From assembly GCA_012862575.1 (NCBI GenBank), contig BLSF01000084.1, forward strand, positions 1 through 64,000: DNA of 64,000 nucleotides, in the 5' to 3' direction. The notes below the pieces were generated by a model. That model saw only the letters and a list, made by a program, of their open reading frames with translations. It ran no database searches and was not told where the DNA came from. The first letter of the stretch is position 1. The number at the start of each line of letters is the position of its first letter. The DNA comes from Parietichytrium sp. I65-24A (lineage: Eukaryota; Sar; Bigyra; Thraustochytrida; Thraustochytriidae). Below are positions 9,751 through 18,402 of the stretch, piece after piece. A program made the position numbers and the translations under genes.

Positions 9751-10415
9751 ATGGACGCTCCGAACCCACCGACTGTGTCGGTTGCCGAGCAGGTTTGGGC
9801 ACAGCTGGGAAGGCGATACCAGCACCTGCTGGACAAGTCGACCATATACGTCAAGGCCCGCTGGGCAGTGATGGCCTCGTTCCTGGCGCTGTACCTGTTC
9901 AGGGTGTACCTCCTGAACGGGTGGTTCATCATCACATATGCTCTCGGAATCTACCTGCTCAACCTGTTCATCGGCTTCTTGTCGCCGCAAATCGATCCGG
10001 AGACCGAAGGGCCGGTCCTCCCTACTGGCAAAGATGGCGAGTACAGGCCCTTTTCAAGGAGAGTGCCTGAGTTTAAATTCTGGCTGAGGTGAGTTTGTCA
10101 TATCTTCTTTTCCTTTTCTGGAAATAGATCGATACCCTGTCGCAACTTCTCGTCACGCTAACCCTTGCCTTTTGTTCCTCTAGTTCAATGAACGCCATCT
10201 CGGTTGCGATCTTTATGACCTTCTTCAAGATGTTCGACATTCCTGTCTTTTGGCCAATTTTGCTCATCTACTTTGTCGCATTGTTCTTCCTTACGATGCG
10301 GAGGCAGATAGCGCACATGGTCAAGCACAAGTATGTGCCTTGGAGCTGGGGGAAGGCTAAATACAACCGTAAGGACCCTCTTGATACCGCAGGCGGGAAG
10401 GGCCTTGCTCTCTGA
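9751..10415 (+). CDS. RER1: RER1, ER-retention receptor of the early Golgi (two exons)
   Basis: Exons are 9751-10088 and 10184-10415. The intron (10089-10183, 95 nt) has GTGAGT and a pyrimidine-rich CCTCTAG end and splits an AGT serine codon. The spliced protein is about 189 residues, the normal family size, with four membrane segments. Hallmarks are [29 protein letters not shown], then across the junction [36 protein letters not shown] and [15 protein letters not shown]1 cycles between cis-Golgi and ER in COPI vesicles and retrieves membrane proteins by polar residues in their transmembrane segments. An in-frame GTG lies three codons upstream, but the ATG at 9751 is preferred. Confidence 0.95.
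10089..10183 (+). other. RER1 intron
   Basis: GTGAGT donor and TCTAG acceptor. Removal restores the conserved FWLSSMNA junction, while read-through meets a stop immediately after the donor. Confidence 0.9.
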
Positions 10416-10936
10416 GAAACCGTTGCTGAGACTCCTGCTGTTTACACTGATCTCTGCCATTTCTCTCTTTTCGACACTCCAAACGTACGTGTTCGTGTCG
10501 TGCGCACACTCGTTACAATGAAACAAAAGCAAACAAATCTGATTGCCGCTCACCAGTGGCGGCGAGCCTGTCTTTTTTCATTAATCTTTTTTCATTTTTA
10601 AAAGCCGTATGACTGAAAGCTTGTACCGTTGGAGCGCCCTGACATTCATAACTTTTCCATTGATGAGTTTCTTGATTTAAATAAAGGCGAAATGGTCGAT
10701 CTTCAACAATTGATCACTCTTTTGGAGTTTTTGTTGCAGATGAAACAGAAAGAGACACTGTCTGAAAGCCATGGAAACCCGTTGGGGGCAAGAGTCACGC
10801 AGTGCAGGTTTTATCTAACATAAAGTTGAAAATATAGCTCCAAGCTCCGAGCAAGTCGGTACCTACCTCCTCATGCTTGCTTTCGAGTTTTGCTTGGAGC
10901 ACTCACAAATGAGCGCTATTCCTCGTAAGGGAAAGC
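10416..10936. other. Convergent 3' region of RER1 and NKAP
   Basis: A 521-base AT-rich spacer with TTTTTCATTAATCTTTTTTC-like sequence near 10570-10600. No supported gene was seen. A 64-codon frame at 10629-10823 lacks an ATG start and any domain. Confidence 0.5.
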
Positions 10937-12106
10937 TTATACCTTTCGTTTCTTCCGAAGACGTTCTCTCTCTTTCTCATTTAATGCGGCCTGGAATTCT
11001 TGGATGAGCTTTTCTTCGCGCTCTTTTCGGCTCTCTAGACGTTCCAAGGCAAGCTTAGTTTTCTCCTCCGCAGTCAAAATCTGATTTTCTTTGCGCATGC
11101 GTACTTCGTTCATGCGTTTGTGACGCGAGCCGCTCATGACGAACCCAACGCTTTCGAATTTGGCAATCTCCTCACCACTGAGCCCGATCTCTCCTCTCCG
11201 CGGGATGCGCATGTCCTTCTTCACAAACTCGGCCATCTTGTCCCCTTCCCCGGCCAGAAGCGCCTTGCCATAGTCCGCCTTCATTGCGTACGCCGAGGAA
11301 CCACTCTTTGGCTTTGGCCCGAAATCATCGTCATCGTCTTCATCCTCGACATCGCCTGAAGACGCAGCTGGGACGCTCTTTTTGGCTGGCGCTTGCTCCG
11401 TGTTTTGTTCTACTCCAGGAAGAGAAGGCCCGATGACATTCATATCCGCGCTGGGTACATCTTTCGGATCATTTTTGGCTGGCTCGCTGACTGCGTTCGC
11501 CGATGACATTCTCCGAGGGCTGCTGGAAACGTTTCTTTCTCTTTCTCTTCCTCTTTCATCTCCTCTTTCTCTGCTGCGCTGCCTCCGATCGGTCCTACTT
11601 CTGCTTCTGCTTCTGCTCCTACTCCTGCTGCGCTTTCTCCTTTTCTTGCCATCTCTGTCTCTGTCTCTGTCTCTGCTCTTGTGCTTCCTCCTTCTGTCTC
11701 TGTCTTTGTCCCTGTCTCTCTTCTTGTGTTTCCGCCTGCTCCTACTCCTACTCCTGCTCCTACTCCTGCTCACGCTGCGATCGGTCTTCTCCCTGCGTCC
11801 GCGAGTACCCTTCCGGTCGCTCTTCCTCCCCTCCTTCTTCCTGTTCTTCTTCCTCCGGGAACGTTCCTCGGACCCGTCTGACCTGCGACCCCGGCCCCGC
11901 GATCTCGATCTCGATCTCGACGACGCCCGCGACGGTGACTGGGACGACTGCGAGGAGGAGGAAGAAGAGGAGGAGGAGGAGGAAGAGGAGAGGTACGCGC
12001 CGCTGTCCTCGCTGAGCGCGTCCCAGAGGGGATTGATGGTGGAGCGGCGCAAGTCCTCGTCGCGGCGGCGCGAAGATGACCCGCCAAAGTACCTGTCGCG
12101 AGGCAT
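10937..12106 (-). CDS. NKAP: NKAP-family nuclear RS-domain protein
   Basis: 389 residues from the ATG at 12106 (MPRDRYFGG). An upstream in-frame GTG is rejected as the start. The first 220 residues are extremely rich in Arg-Ser and Arg-Asp dipeptides, like splicing-associated proteins. The last 110 residues are the conserved NKAP C-terminal domain: YAMKADYGKALLAGEGDKMA, IPRRGEIGLSGEEIAKFESV, GFVMSGSRHKRMNEVRMRKE. In animals NKAP is nuclear, contacts RNA and spliceosomal factors, and was first named for NF-kB activation. A core RNA-processing role is more likely here. The RS-encoding DNA produces a long open antisense frame that is not a gene. Confidence 0.93.
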   Translation of the reverse strand: MPRDRYFGGSSSRRRDEDLRRSTINPLWDALSEDSGAYLSSSSSSSSSSSSSQSSQSPSRASSRSRSRSRGRGRRSDGSEERSRRKKNRKKEGRKSDRKGTRGRREKTDRSVSRSRSRSRSRSRRKHKKRDRDKDRDRRRKHKSRDRDRDRDGKKRRKRSRSRSRSRSRSRTDRRQRSRERGDERGRERERNVSSSPRRMSSANAVSEPAKNDPKDVPSADMNVIGPSLPGVEQNTEQAPAKKSVPAASSGDVEDEDDDDDFGPKPKSGSSAYAMKADYGKALLAGEGDKMAEFVKKDMRIPRRGEIGLSGEEIAKFESVGFVMSGSRHKRMNEVRMRKENQILTAEEKTKLALERLESRKEREEKLIQEFQAALNEKERERLRKKRKV

Positions 12107-12813
12107 GGCGTCTATTTTTTGGCCCGCAACAGACGGCAAATTTAACTCACTTCCGCAACCCACACCCCACACCCCACACCTGGCGGTCTCCCCGCAGGTC
12201 CCGCAGGTCCCGCAGGTAGATGTGAGATGTGTCCTCGCTCGGAGCGTGAGTATTTTTGGGACACTAATGTTTTACCTGGCAAACCAGTAGCACCAGGGTA
12301 CTTTGGGACCACTGCTCGTGAAAATGCAAGTTGGTGGACTTGGTTATACTTGGTTATGGTTTGCGAAGGAACCTGTTGGAATGTGAATGAGCCAGCAGCG
12401 GTGGGTGGGCTTGGACACACGATGATGGGAGGCAATGGAATGTGGAGAATGGAAATGAAAGCGGAAATAGAAATAGAATGGAAGAGGAAATGGAGTGGAA
12501 AGGTCGAAACTTATTGAAACATTGGCCGCTGGAACTGCTGGCACTGCGCCCATATGGGGAAGGCATGAAAGCGGCCTTGGTTTTGAAGATGGATAAGAGA
12601 GTATAGACTGTGTCTGTGAGAAGAGCACTGGCCGTGTAAATGGTCTTTGTGTCGAGTTGTTGCTTTCGGAATGTGCGGAGTGCGCTGAAGATGGAGGGAG
12701 TGGAGGTCAAGGTTGGAAGTCGTTCCTTGCTTGGAATGGAGCGACGACTTGGGATCTCCTGATGCTGCGTAGCCCTGGAGTTGCTTCAAGTGTATCAGCT
12801 TCTTTTCTGATCC
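12107..12813. other. NKAP upstream region and 3' region of the leucine-rich gene
   Basis: About 700 bases with short direct repeats (CACACCCCACACC near 12159-12180 and CCGCAGGT repeats near 12193-12216) next to the NKAP start. Purine-rich sequence follows at 12440-12515. No gene is recognised. Confidence 0.45.
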
Positions 12814-14505
12814 TTAAAAAGACCGGGGCGAGTGCGCGATATCGCCAGCTGACTTGGACTCGACGTTGCAGTCGTTGGACGGGATCGGAAAATTCTTTGG
12901 CCGAGGTGGCAATTTGGGCGAAGGGACACTGATAGAGAACTCGCGAAGCTTGTGCTCCATCTGTATATTCTTAGCCCGCTCCGCGTGAAGTTGCGAGGCG
13001 AGTTCTCGGAGCTGAAGCGTCTGGTCTTGGAACTGAATCTCCTTGCGGACGAAGCTGTCTTCCATGGATTGCAGACTAGCCTTTAGCTGCTGCACGCTCT
13101 GCGTGAGTTCTTCAACCTGCGCTCTAAGCATGATCGTCTCGCCCGGCGTCTCCGCACTAGAATGATCCGGAAACTCCGCAACTAACGACCTCATCCTTGC
13201 TCTGCTTGAGGCTCCTGACGCAATGCTGTGATAGTCGGTCTCGGCACTCTCAATACTATTACTGTTTACAGAAGCCGGCGGCCGAGAGAGTTTCTCAATC
13301 TCTTGCTGCTTTTCTTCCAGCCGCACTTGCAAAGACTCCATCATCTTCATCATGTGTTTGGAATTAGGACTCGCAGCGCCGAGGCTGTACTCACCCAATG
13401 TATCGATACAGAGCTTCGAGTCTTGCTCTTCCTCCTCTTCGTCTATGTAGCCACCAAAAGGCTCCCCATCCGGCTCTCTCTTATTTGTTCTTGTAATAAC
13501 CCTGGCCGGCTCGTCATGCACGGTCTTTGCCTCGCACTCTCTGCGGCATGGCGTTGGCGCGGGGCTGATAGGATTTGTTGCGTCTTGCAAAAGTCTGGTA
13601 ACATTGTTGATGAATCTCCTCAAGTCACTATTTTGACACTCTCCTGCAAAGCTCTCTAGTGTGCCAATGGTCTTGTTGACCTTCCACAAGGCGTCATCTT
13701 TCTGCGAGCCCGAACGGACAGCAGCCGGCGCCGGAGATTGCTCCCTGTGCTCGTTTCGAGAACGTAATATTGGTGTTGGCCCTACGTGATTGGGGGTCGG
13801 TGCAAATTCAATTGTTCGAGGAACTCCTCGCCCATTAAATTTGCAGTCTAGTTGCTCCATGCGAGTTTGCGCGATGGAGTTGTGCCTCAAGTCCAAAGTC
13901 TGTATCTTAGGAAAGTTTGCCTGCAGCAAAACAGAAGATGCGTTGAAAGACAGCCCACACTTGCACAGCGAAACCGTCTCAATAGATTCATGGCCATCCA
14001 GAGCCTTCAAAAAGGATGTCGCGGTTCTGTCCCCGAAGTTGTTAGTGTCTGCAATTAGTGTGGTCAGTCTCGAGGCTTGCCTGGAGTAAAAGCATGCTGT
14101 GAGAACCTCCCCAGTCCGTCTTCCCAGTCCATTATTCGTTACATCGAGAACCTCGAGGCGACCCAAGGACTGGCACAACTCCGCGCCCCCGGCATCTCCA
14201 ATAGAGCAGCGAGCAAGACTCAAAGCCCTTAAACAGCTCGCGGGGTCTCTTATGAGGTCGCCGAGCCCTTGCGCTCCCCTGACACCAATTTTGACAAAGT
14301 CTAGCTTGATCTCTCTCAACTGAACCGGTCTGGCCATTTTAAGGGACTCCACCAAGAGAGTCGTGTTGCTTCTGGAGAGCGTAATACGATGTAAATCAAG
14401 CGCATGAGGGTATTCGTCTGCTTCTTCCAACTTTCGCACGAGCTTGATGGCAGGCGTCACCCTCGCCTTGCCACATTCCGCGTCGAACACGTGAGCCAGC
14501 CTCAT
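12814..14505 (-). CDS. Leucine-rich repeat and coiled-coil protein (CEP78-like architecture)
   Basis: 563 residues from an ATG. Residues 30-235 are ribonuclease-inhibitor-type leucine-rich repeats: LREIKLDFVKIGVRGAQGL, LRALSLARCSIGDAGGAEL, LEVLDVTNNGLG, IETVSLCKCGLSF, IQTLDLRHNSIAQ. A low-complexity linker of about 150 residues follows, then two coiled-coil stretches (about 385-410 with LQVRLEEKQQEIEKL, and 455-525 with LRAQVEELTQSVQQLKASL). This order resembles the centrosomal/basal-body protein CEP78, but the similarity is architectural and I cannot confirm orthology. A structural role at the centriole or cytoskeleton is inferred. A second leucine-rich/coiled-coil gene starts at 23724. Confidence 0.75.
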   Translation of the reverse strand: MRLAHVFDAECGKARVTPAIKLVRKLEEADEYPHALDLHRITLSRSNTTLLVESLKMARPVQLREIKLDFVKIGVRGAQGLGDLIRDPASCLRALSLARCSIGDAGGAELCQSLGRLEVLDVTNNGLGRRTGEVLTACFYSRQASRLTTLIADTNNFGDRTATSFLKALDGHESIETVSLCKCGLSFNASSVLLQANFPKIQTLDLRHNSIAQTRMEQLDCKFNGRGVPRTIEFAPTPNHVGPTPILRSRNEHREQSPAPAAVRSGSQKDDALWKVNKTIGTLESFAGECQNSDLRRFINNVTRLLQDATNPISPAPTPCRRECEAKTVHDEPARVITRTNKREPDGEPFGGYIDEEEEEQDSKLCIDTLGEYSLGAASPNSKHMMKMMESLQVRLEEKQQEIEKLSRPPASVNSNSIESAETDYHSIASGASSRARMRSLVAEFPDHSSAETPGETIMLRAQVEELTQSVQQLKASLQSMEDSFVRKEIQFQDQTLQLRELASQLHAERAKNIQMEHKLREFSISVPSPKLPPRPKNFPIPSNDCNVESKSAGDIAHSPRSF

Positions 14506-15488
14506 CCTCGCCTTTCACTCGCTTCACACGATTGCTCGGCGGTCTGAATTGCACCTCCTGGCGCGGCGGAGAGATCCCCAGACCGTCTTGCAAAGAGTGA
14601 GTGCTCTGGAACAAACAACTCGCACGCGCCGGGCCTGACTGGACCTGAACTTGCAAGAGCCACCAGCTGCTGTTTGGTTGTCACTGCAATCAACTTGTTC
14701 TCAGGGAATTGTGAGGCCAAACCAGAATTTTGTGTCTCTTGTCTTTACGTGAGGGCCTTTGACTTTGACAGTGAGGTGGCATTGACTACCGTGCCGCTAT
14801 CACTTGGCACTTGGCACTGCATTCACAGTCAGTGTTGCCAGTGCCACAGTGCAGTGCACTTCGATGTGAACGGATCAATTGGACCAATGTGAGACTCTAG
14901 ACTAGCAGCTAGACTGGCTTGCCACTGTGTAGCGCGCATTTACTTTCCGCCAAGTGACAAGTGATAAGTGATCAAGGGAAGAGAAGAGAGAGCTTTGACC
15001 AGAAAGACATTCGGAATTCAGAACAGAAGCTTCGACAAACGCGAGCCGCCAAAGACGGTGCTCGCTACTCACAATCCGTCTGGTCAGTTTGTCAGTTTGT
15101 CAGCCTTTTCAGCCGACTGGGCTGGGCGTCCATCGTTCCATGCTTAATTAACAGACGGCTTACACATGCTTACACCGAGGAGCTTTGTGTTCTTTCCTGC
15201 TCCTCGCTGTTCCTTCCCTCTGTCTTTGTGATCTTCCGAGTTGTTGGTGGAGCGTGTCACTTCGAGGTTGGCGAAGAGAGCATACGCGGCGAAGCGTCGT
15301 CGCATTGCAACATCGCAACATTGCAGCATTGCAACATTGCAACATTGCAACATTGCAACATTGCAACATTGCAACATTGCAACATTGCAACATTGCAACA
15401 TTGCAGCATCGCGGCGGCGGCTAGCGCAAAGTAGTAGAGGCGGCAAAGTTGGCTGCGGGTTTCGATCCGTGTGCAGCCACGGGGGAGC
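14506..15488. other. Divergent spacer with octanucleotide satellite
   Basis: About 980 bases. It contains GTTGCCAGTGCCACAGTGC-type short repeats near 14830-14860 and the octanucleotide array listed separately. The array ends about 80 bases before the start codon of the small membrane protein and is probably in its promoter or 5' leader. Confidence 0.5.
15301..15411. repeat. GCAACATT octanucleotide tandem array
   Basis: About 13-14 head-to-tail copies of an 8-base unit (GCAACATT), with variant units GCAGCATT and GCAACATC at both edges. Because 8 is not a multiple of 3 and the unit has no stop, it is open in several frames on both strands, which explains the overlapping long frames here. Confidence 0.95.
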
Positions 15489-15913
15489 ATGTCGATCCTC
15501 ATCGAGTCCACGCTGCTCAAGTCTGGCCAGGCCGAGAATGATGTGTGGTTCACGGCGGCTTCTGTTGGTAAGTCAACATGCGTTTCATCGCGGGTTTGTC
15601 CCTGCCTTTGCTTTTGCGAAGATTGAGGCTGAGGAGTGTATAGGGTGAGGATTGACAATGGCAAGTGTGATCTCTGTCTGCAGTGGCTGTCATTCTCGCG
15701 CACGTTGCGGGCATGGTGAGCTACGAGAGACCAGGAAGGTGGAAGCTTCTGGCGATGGCGATTGTGACCGCGTGGGGGGCGCGTCTTGCTTATTATAGTG
15801 ACAGCTGGATCTGTGTCCTGAATCTTGGTTTCTGGCTGTTCATTTACAACATGATTGCGGATGAAGACGATGACGGCCATGACCATGGTCACGGTCACGG
15901 CCACAGCGATTAA
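15489..15913 (+). CDS. Small two-helix membrane protein with His-rich tail (two exons)
   Basis: Exons are 15489-15567 and 15684-15913, with an intron of 116 nt (GTAAGT ... CTGCAG) that splits a valine codon. The spliced product is 102 residues. It starts MSILIESTLLKSGQAENDVW, then a hydrophobic segment at about 22-38 (ASVVAVILAHVAGMV), a second hydrophobic region at about 45-85 (LLAMAIVTAWGARL and WICVLNLGFWLFIYNMI), and ends in an acidic/His tail, DDDGHDHGHGHGHSD. The His tail could bind divalent metal, as in cation transporters, but the protein is far too short to be one. I do not recognise the family. The good splice sites and clean membrane topology after splicing support a real gene. Confidence 0.7.
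15568..15683 (+). other. Intron of small membrane protein
   Basis: GTAAGT donor, TGTCTGCAG acceptor, 116 nt. It joins the ATG-bearing exon to the hydrophobic second exon in frame. Confidence 0.75.
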
Positions 15914-15959
15914 TTTCCCAGGTGGTTCGAAAGTCGGGCTGATTAAGTAATGTAATTAT

Positions 15960-17245
15960 TTATTTTTGCGGTCTGATACCGCTGAAAGAGAGAGATTTGG
16001 ACGCAGACCCAAAACCGCTGTTCACTTGTGGCGGAAAAAACGTAGAATGAGAACCTTGTGAAGGCGGCGGAATCCCACGTCGAGATGGAGGGCGATTGAA
16101 AAGCTCTCGAACGGAGCTTGCTGACGACGACGACGACAGGCCATGGTTCCAAGCTTCGCGTGGAGTGGAGGCGAAGGTATGCCTTCTGGCTTTCGCGGAC
16201 TGCGAGGAGCCCGGCCTAGGTGACTCCAGACTTGCCCGCACGTCATTAGCCGAAAATTGGGAATTGTTCTGACTTCGAGAATTCGATCGGAAAGGCTGGC
16301 GCCGGGGCATTTCGACCTGGTCAACTTCCACGAATGGGTTTGGTGGAATGCCCGACATGCTGACATCAAAGTCTCGGTCAACGTGTTTCTGATTCCCCGG
16401 ATTCGCTGAGGAGAGTTGCTGCTGTCGCCACATTGTTCCGGAGGCAGGTCCGCCGTTGTCAGAGCGAGTAGTAAAGTCGTTTTCCTCCAGTGGCTGCCTC
16501 TGTAGCGGCTGTGAATGCGCTTGTTGTTGTTGTTGCTGCTGCTGCTGTTGTTGTTGGTTTTGCAATCCTGTTGCACTCCCCGTACTTCGAAGAGCGTAGG
16601 TTTGCTTCCAATTCTCCAGTTGACGCTCTCGGTCACGCAGGGTGTTTGTGAGAGTGCCGTTTTTCTCAATAGCTTTGTGAAGACGCTTTTTGGTATCTTC
16701 AACTTCGGTCTGAAGCAGCTGTATCGCCTTGTTGGCCTGGATCATCTCAATCTTTCGAGACTCCTCGCTGTCCTTCAGCCCCTGCATTGCCTCCGCACCT
16801 TTGCGACGCATTAGCTCCAATTTGCCTGTCCGCAGGGATTCCTTTTTCATTAGTTTAGTTTTCAACGTTAAAACCACTGCTGGTGCAACTTACCCTTGAC
16901 TTGTGTCTCCTGCATCTCGAACAATTCCACCGCAAAATCCGTGAGATACTTTGGCCCATTGGCCACAGCCAAGGTGACCAAAGATGCTTTCAATTCTCGC
17001 AATTCGTTTTCCTCCGCTCTCCTCCCCAGGACCTGAAACCACAGCAAATCCGAGCTCAGGCAGAACGCCCTACAATTCGGGCACCCCACGCCCCCATTCC
17101 CGTTCGCATTCCCACCCCCAATGGCTGCAACCCCACCGGACGAATGCTGGCTCACGCATCTTTCACACATGACATGATTGCACGGCAGCTTACTGAGCGC
17201 TTCCGCTCCCTGCGACCAGCACCCATCGCAGTGAACGTTCTCCAT
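15960..17245 (-). CDS. RING / coiled-coil / Ser-rich protein of HEI10-RNF212-Zip3 type (two exons)
   Basis: Exon 1 is 17245-16894, the intron is 16893-16826 (68 nt, GTAAGT ... ACAG), and exon 2 is 16825-15960, giving about 405 residues. The start is the ATG reading MENVHCDGCW. Residues 5-65 form a RING finger (CDGC, then PCNHVMCERC, then CPNC), with a glycine/asparagine-rich loop between the zinc pairs. Spliced residues about 105-195 form a coiled coil (KLELMRRKGAEAMQGLKDSE, LLQTEVEDTKKRLHKAIEK). A poly-Gln tract follows, then a Ser/Arg/Pro-rich tail. RING, coiled coil and Ser-rich tail in this order define the meiotic crossover E3 ligases HEI10, RNF212 and Zip3. Assignment rests on architecture, so another RING E3 is possible. 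Confidence 0.65.
16826..16893 (-). other. Intron joining RING exon and coiled-coil exon
   Basis: The 68-nt intron has a GTAAGT donor, TAAC/CTAAT branch-like sequences and an ACAG acceptor. Both exons stay in frame (phase 1). Without splicing the RING frame stops nine codons after the donor. Confidence 0.75.
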
Positions 17246-18328
17246 CGCCACCGGGCTCGGATTCTGCTATCTCGTTCTCCCGGGACCTTGCGCGAGCAAT
17301 GTTGTTTGCCTTTGCAGTCCTTTGCACCTTTAATTTTGAACAAGGGGCTCTTCCTCAAACCTCCGCGATAGTTCAGTTCTCACAAGTGGCGACAAATCCC
17401 AAATCCTACGCCTCGTTGACTATCTCCTCGCGCTCCAAAACGCCTTGCCCCGCGCGAAATTGGCTCTTTTCAGCAGCCAAGACCATCTCAATCTCAATCT
17501 CATTCTCAGTCTCATTCTCAATTTCATTCGCATTCATTCTATCTCATTTCGCCTCGATCAAAATCTCACCAAACGGAACCACCCAAGAACCGGTCCGGAG
17601 AACCCGAGAACCAACCCGGAACCCAGAACCCAGAACCCAGAACTAATGTGTACCGAGAACCAAGGATCAGTTCCCTGTTCGATGACCGTTGCTTAAGGTG
17701 CCTTGGCTGAGTGCTAGTTGTGTCGTGGTATCGTCAGCTAGCCCGCGAGCTAGGATTCGTGCGTGTCAGCTGGCACTGGTTCTACATGTTCATGTTCATT
17801 TCGATCAAAAATGAATGAATGAATGAATGTGGAAAAAGAGACGAATTCATTCATTTACGAGAGATAATTTCAATGAACTTTTCAGGCAGGGTTGGAAGCG
17901 ACGAATGAAAGCCAGCGAGCAGCAGCAGCAGCAGCAGCAGTCGAGTCTTGTTTTTGTTTTCGTTCTTGCACATAGGACGTGTAAGATGACCAAATTCACA
18001 AGTCATGATCCAGGTGATTAAACCAGTCCATCCCCCAATGCGACGCGGCGGCGAGAGATGTGAGAAAAGTCAAAGAATGCGTTCGTTCTGTGTTTGTGTG
18101 CGGCGAGGGGATGAAAACGATGGTGATGGCGACGATGGAAAGGAAGCAGTTTAATTGTCCACGCGTGCCAGTGCGTTTTAAGTGTAATAACTCTCGTACT
18201 CAGAGATACTCAAAGCGAGCGAGTAGAGCGGGTGTAGTTTCGCCTCCGTCTCCGCCCGTTCTATCCATTTGGCTATCGACGGCTGGTACTCACCTCACGA
18301 AGAGGGCGACTGGGTTGGCATGTTACGT

Positions 18329-18364
<36 letters not shown>

Positions 18365-18402
18365 CGCGTTTGCTTNTCGTACATTTGCACTCTCACGTGC
18401 GC
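17246..18402. other. Divergent spacer rich in simple repeats
   Basis: About 1.15 kb head-to-head spacer. It contains a TCTCAA/TTCTCA-like tract at 17485-17555, GAACCCA heptamers at 17600-17642, GAAT tetramers at 17812-17828, a CAG run at 17921-17941, a GA run at 18332-18362, and one N at 18376. No gene is recognised. Confidence 0.6.
18332..18362. repeat. GA dinucleotide microsatellite
   Basis: About 15 GA/AG units, ending 14 bases before an ambiguous N at 18376 and about 40 bases before the next start codon. Length polymorphism or assembly error is likely here. Confidence 0.9.

Noticed and set aside
11382-12290. 302-codon plus-strand frame opposite NKAP
   Set aside because: It is the antisense of the Arg-Ser repeats of a confidently identified gene and is low complexity throughout.
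15450-15482. GGTTTCGATCC word resembling a tRNA T-loop
   Set aside because: No acceptor, D or anticodon arm can be folded around it. No tRNA was found anywhere in the window.
15257-15904. 215-codon minus-strand frame over the octanucleotide array
   Set aside because: The array is open in several frames by composition, and the frame runs antisense to the spliced small membrane protein gene.
16877-16893. A 17-nt intron joining the RING and coiled-coil frames
   Set aside because: It keeps frame with GTAAGT and CAGCAG, but is far shorter than the other introns here. A 68-nt intron with a better acceptor also keeps frame.
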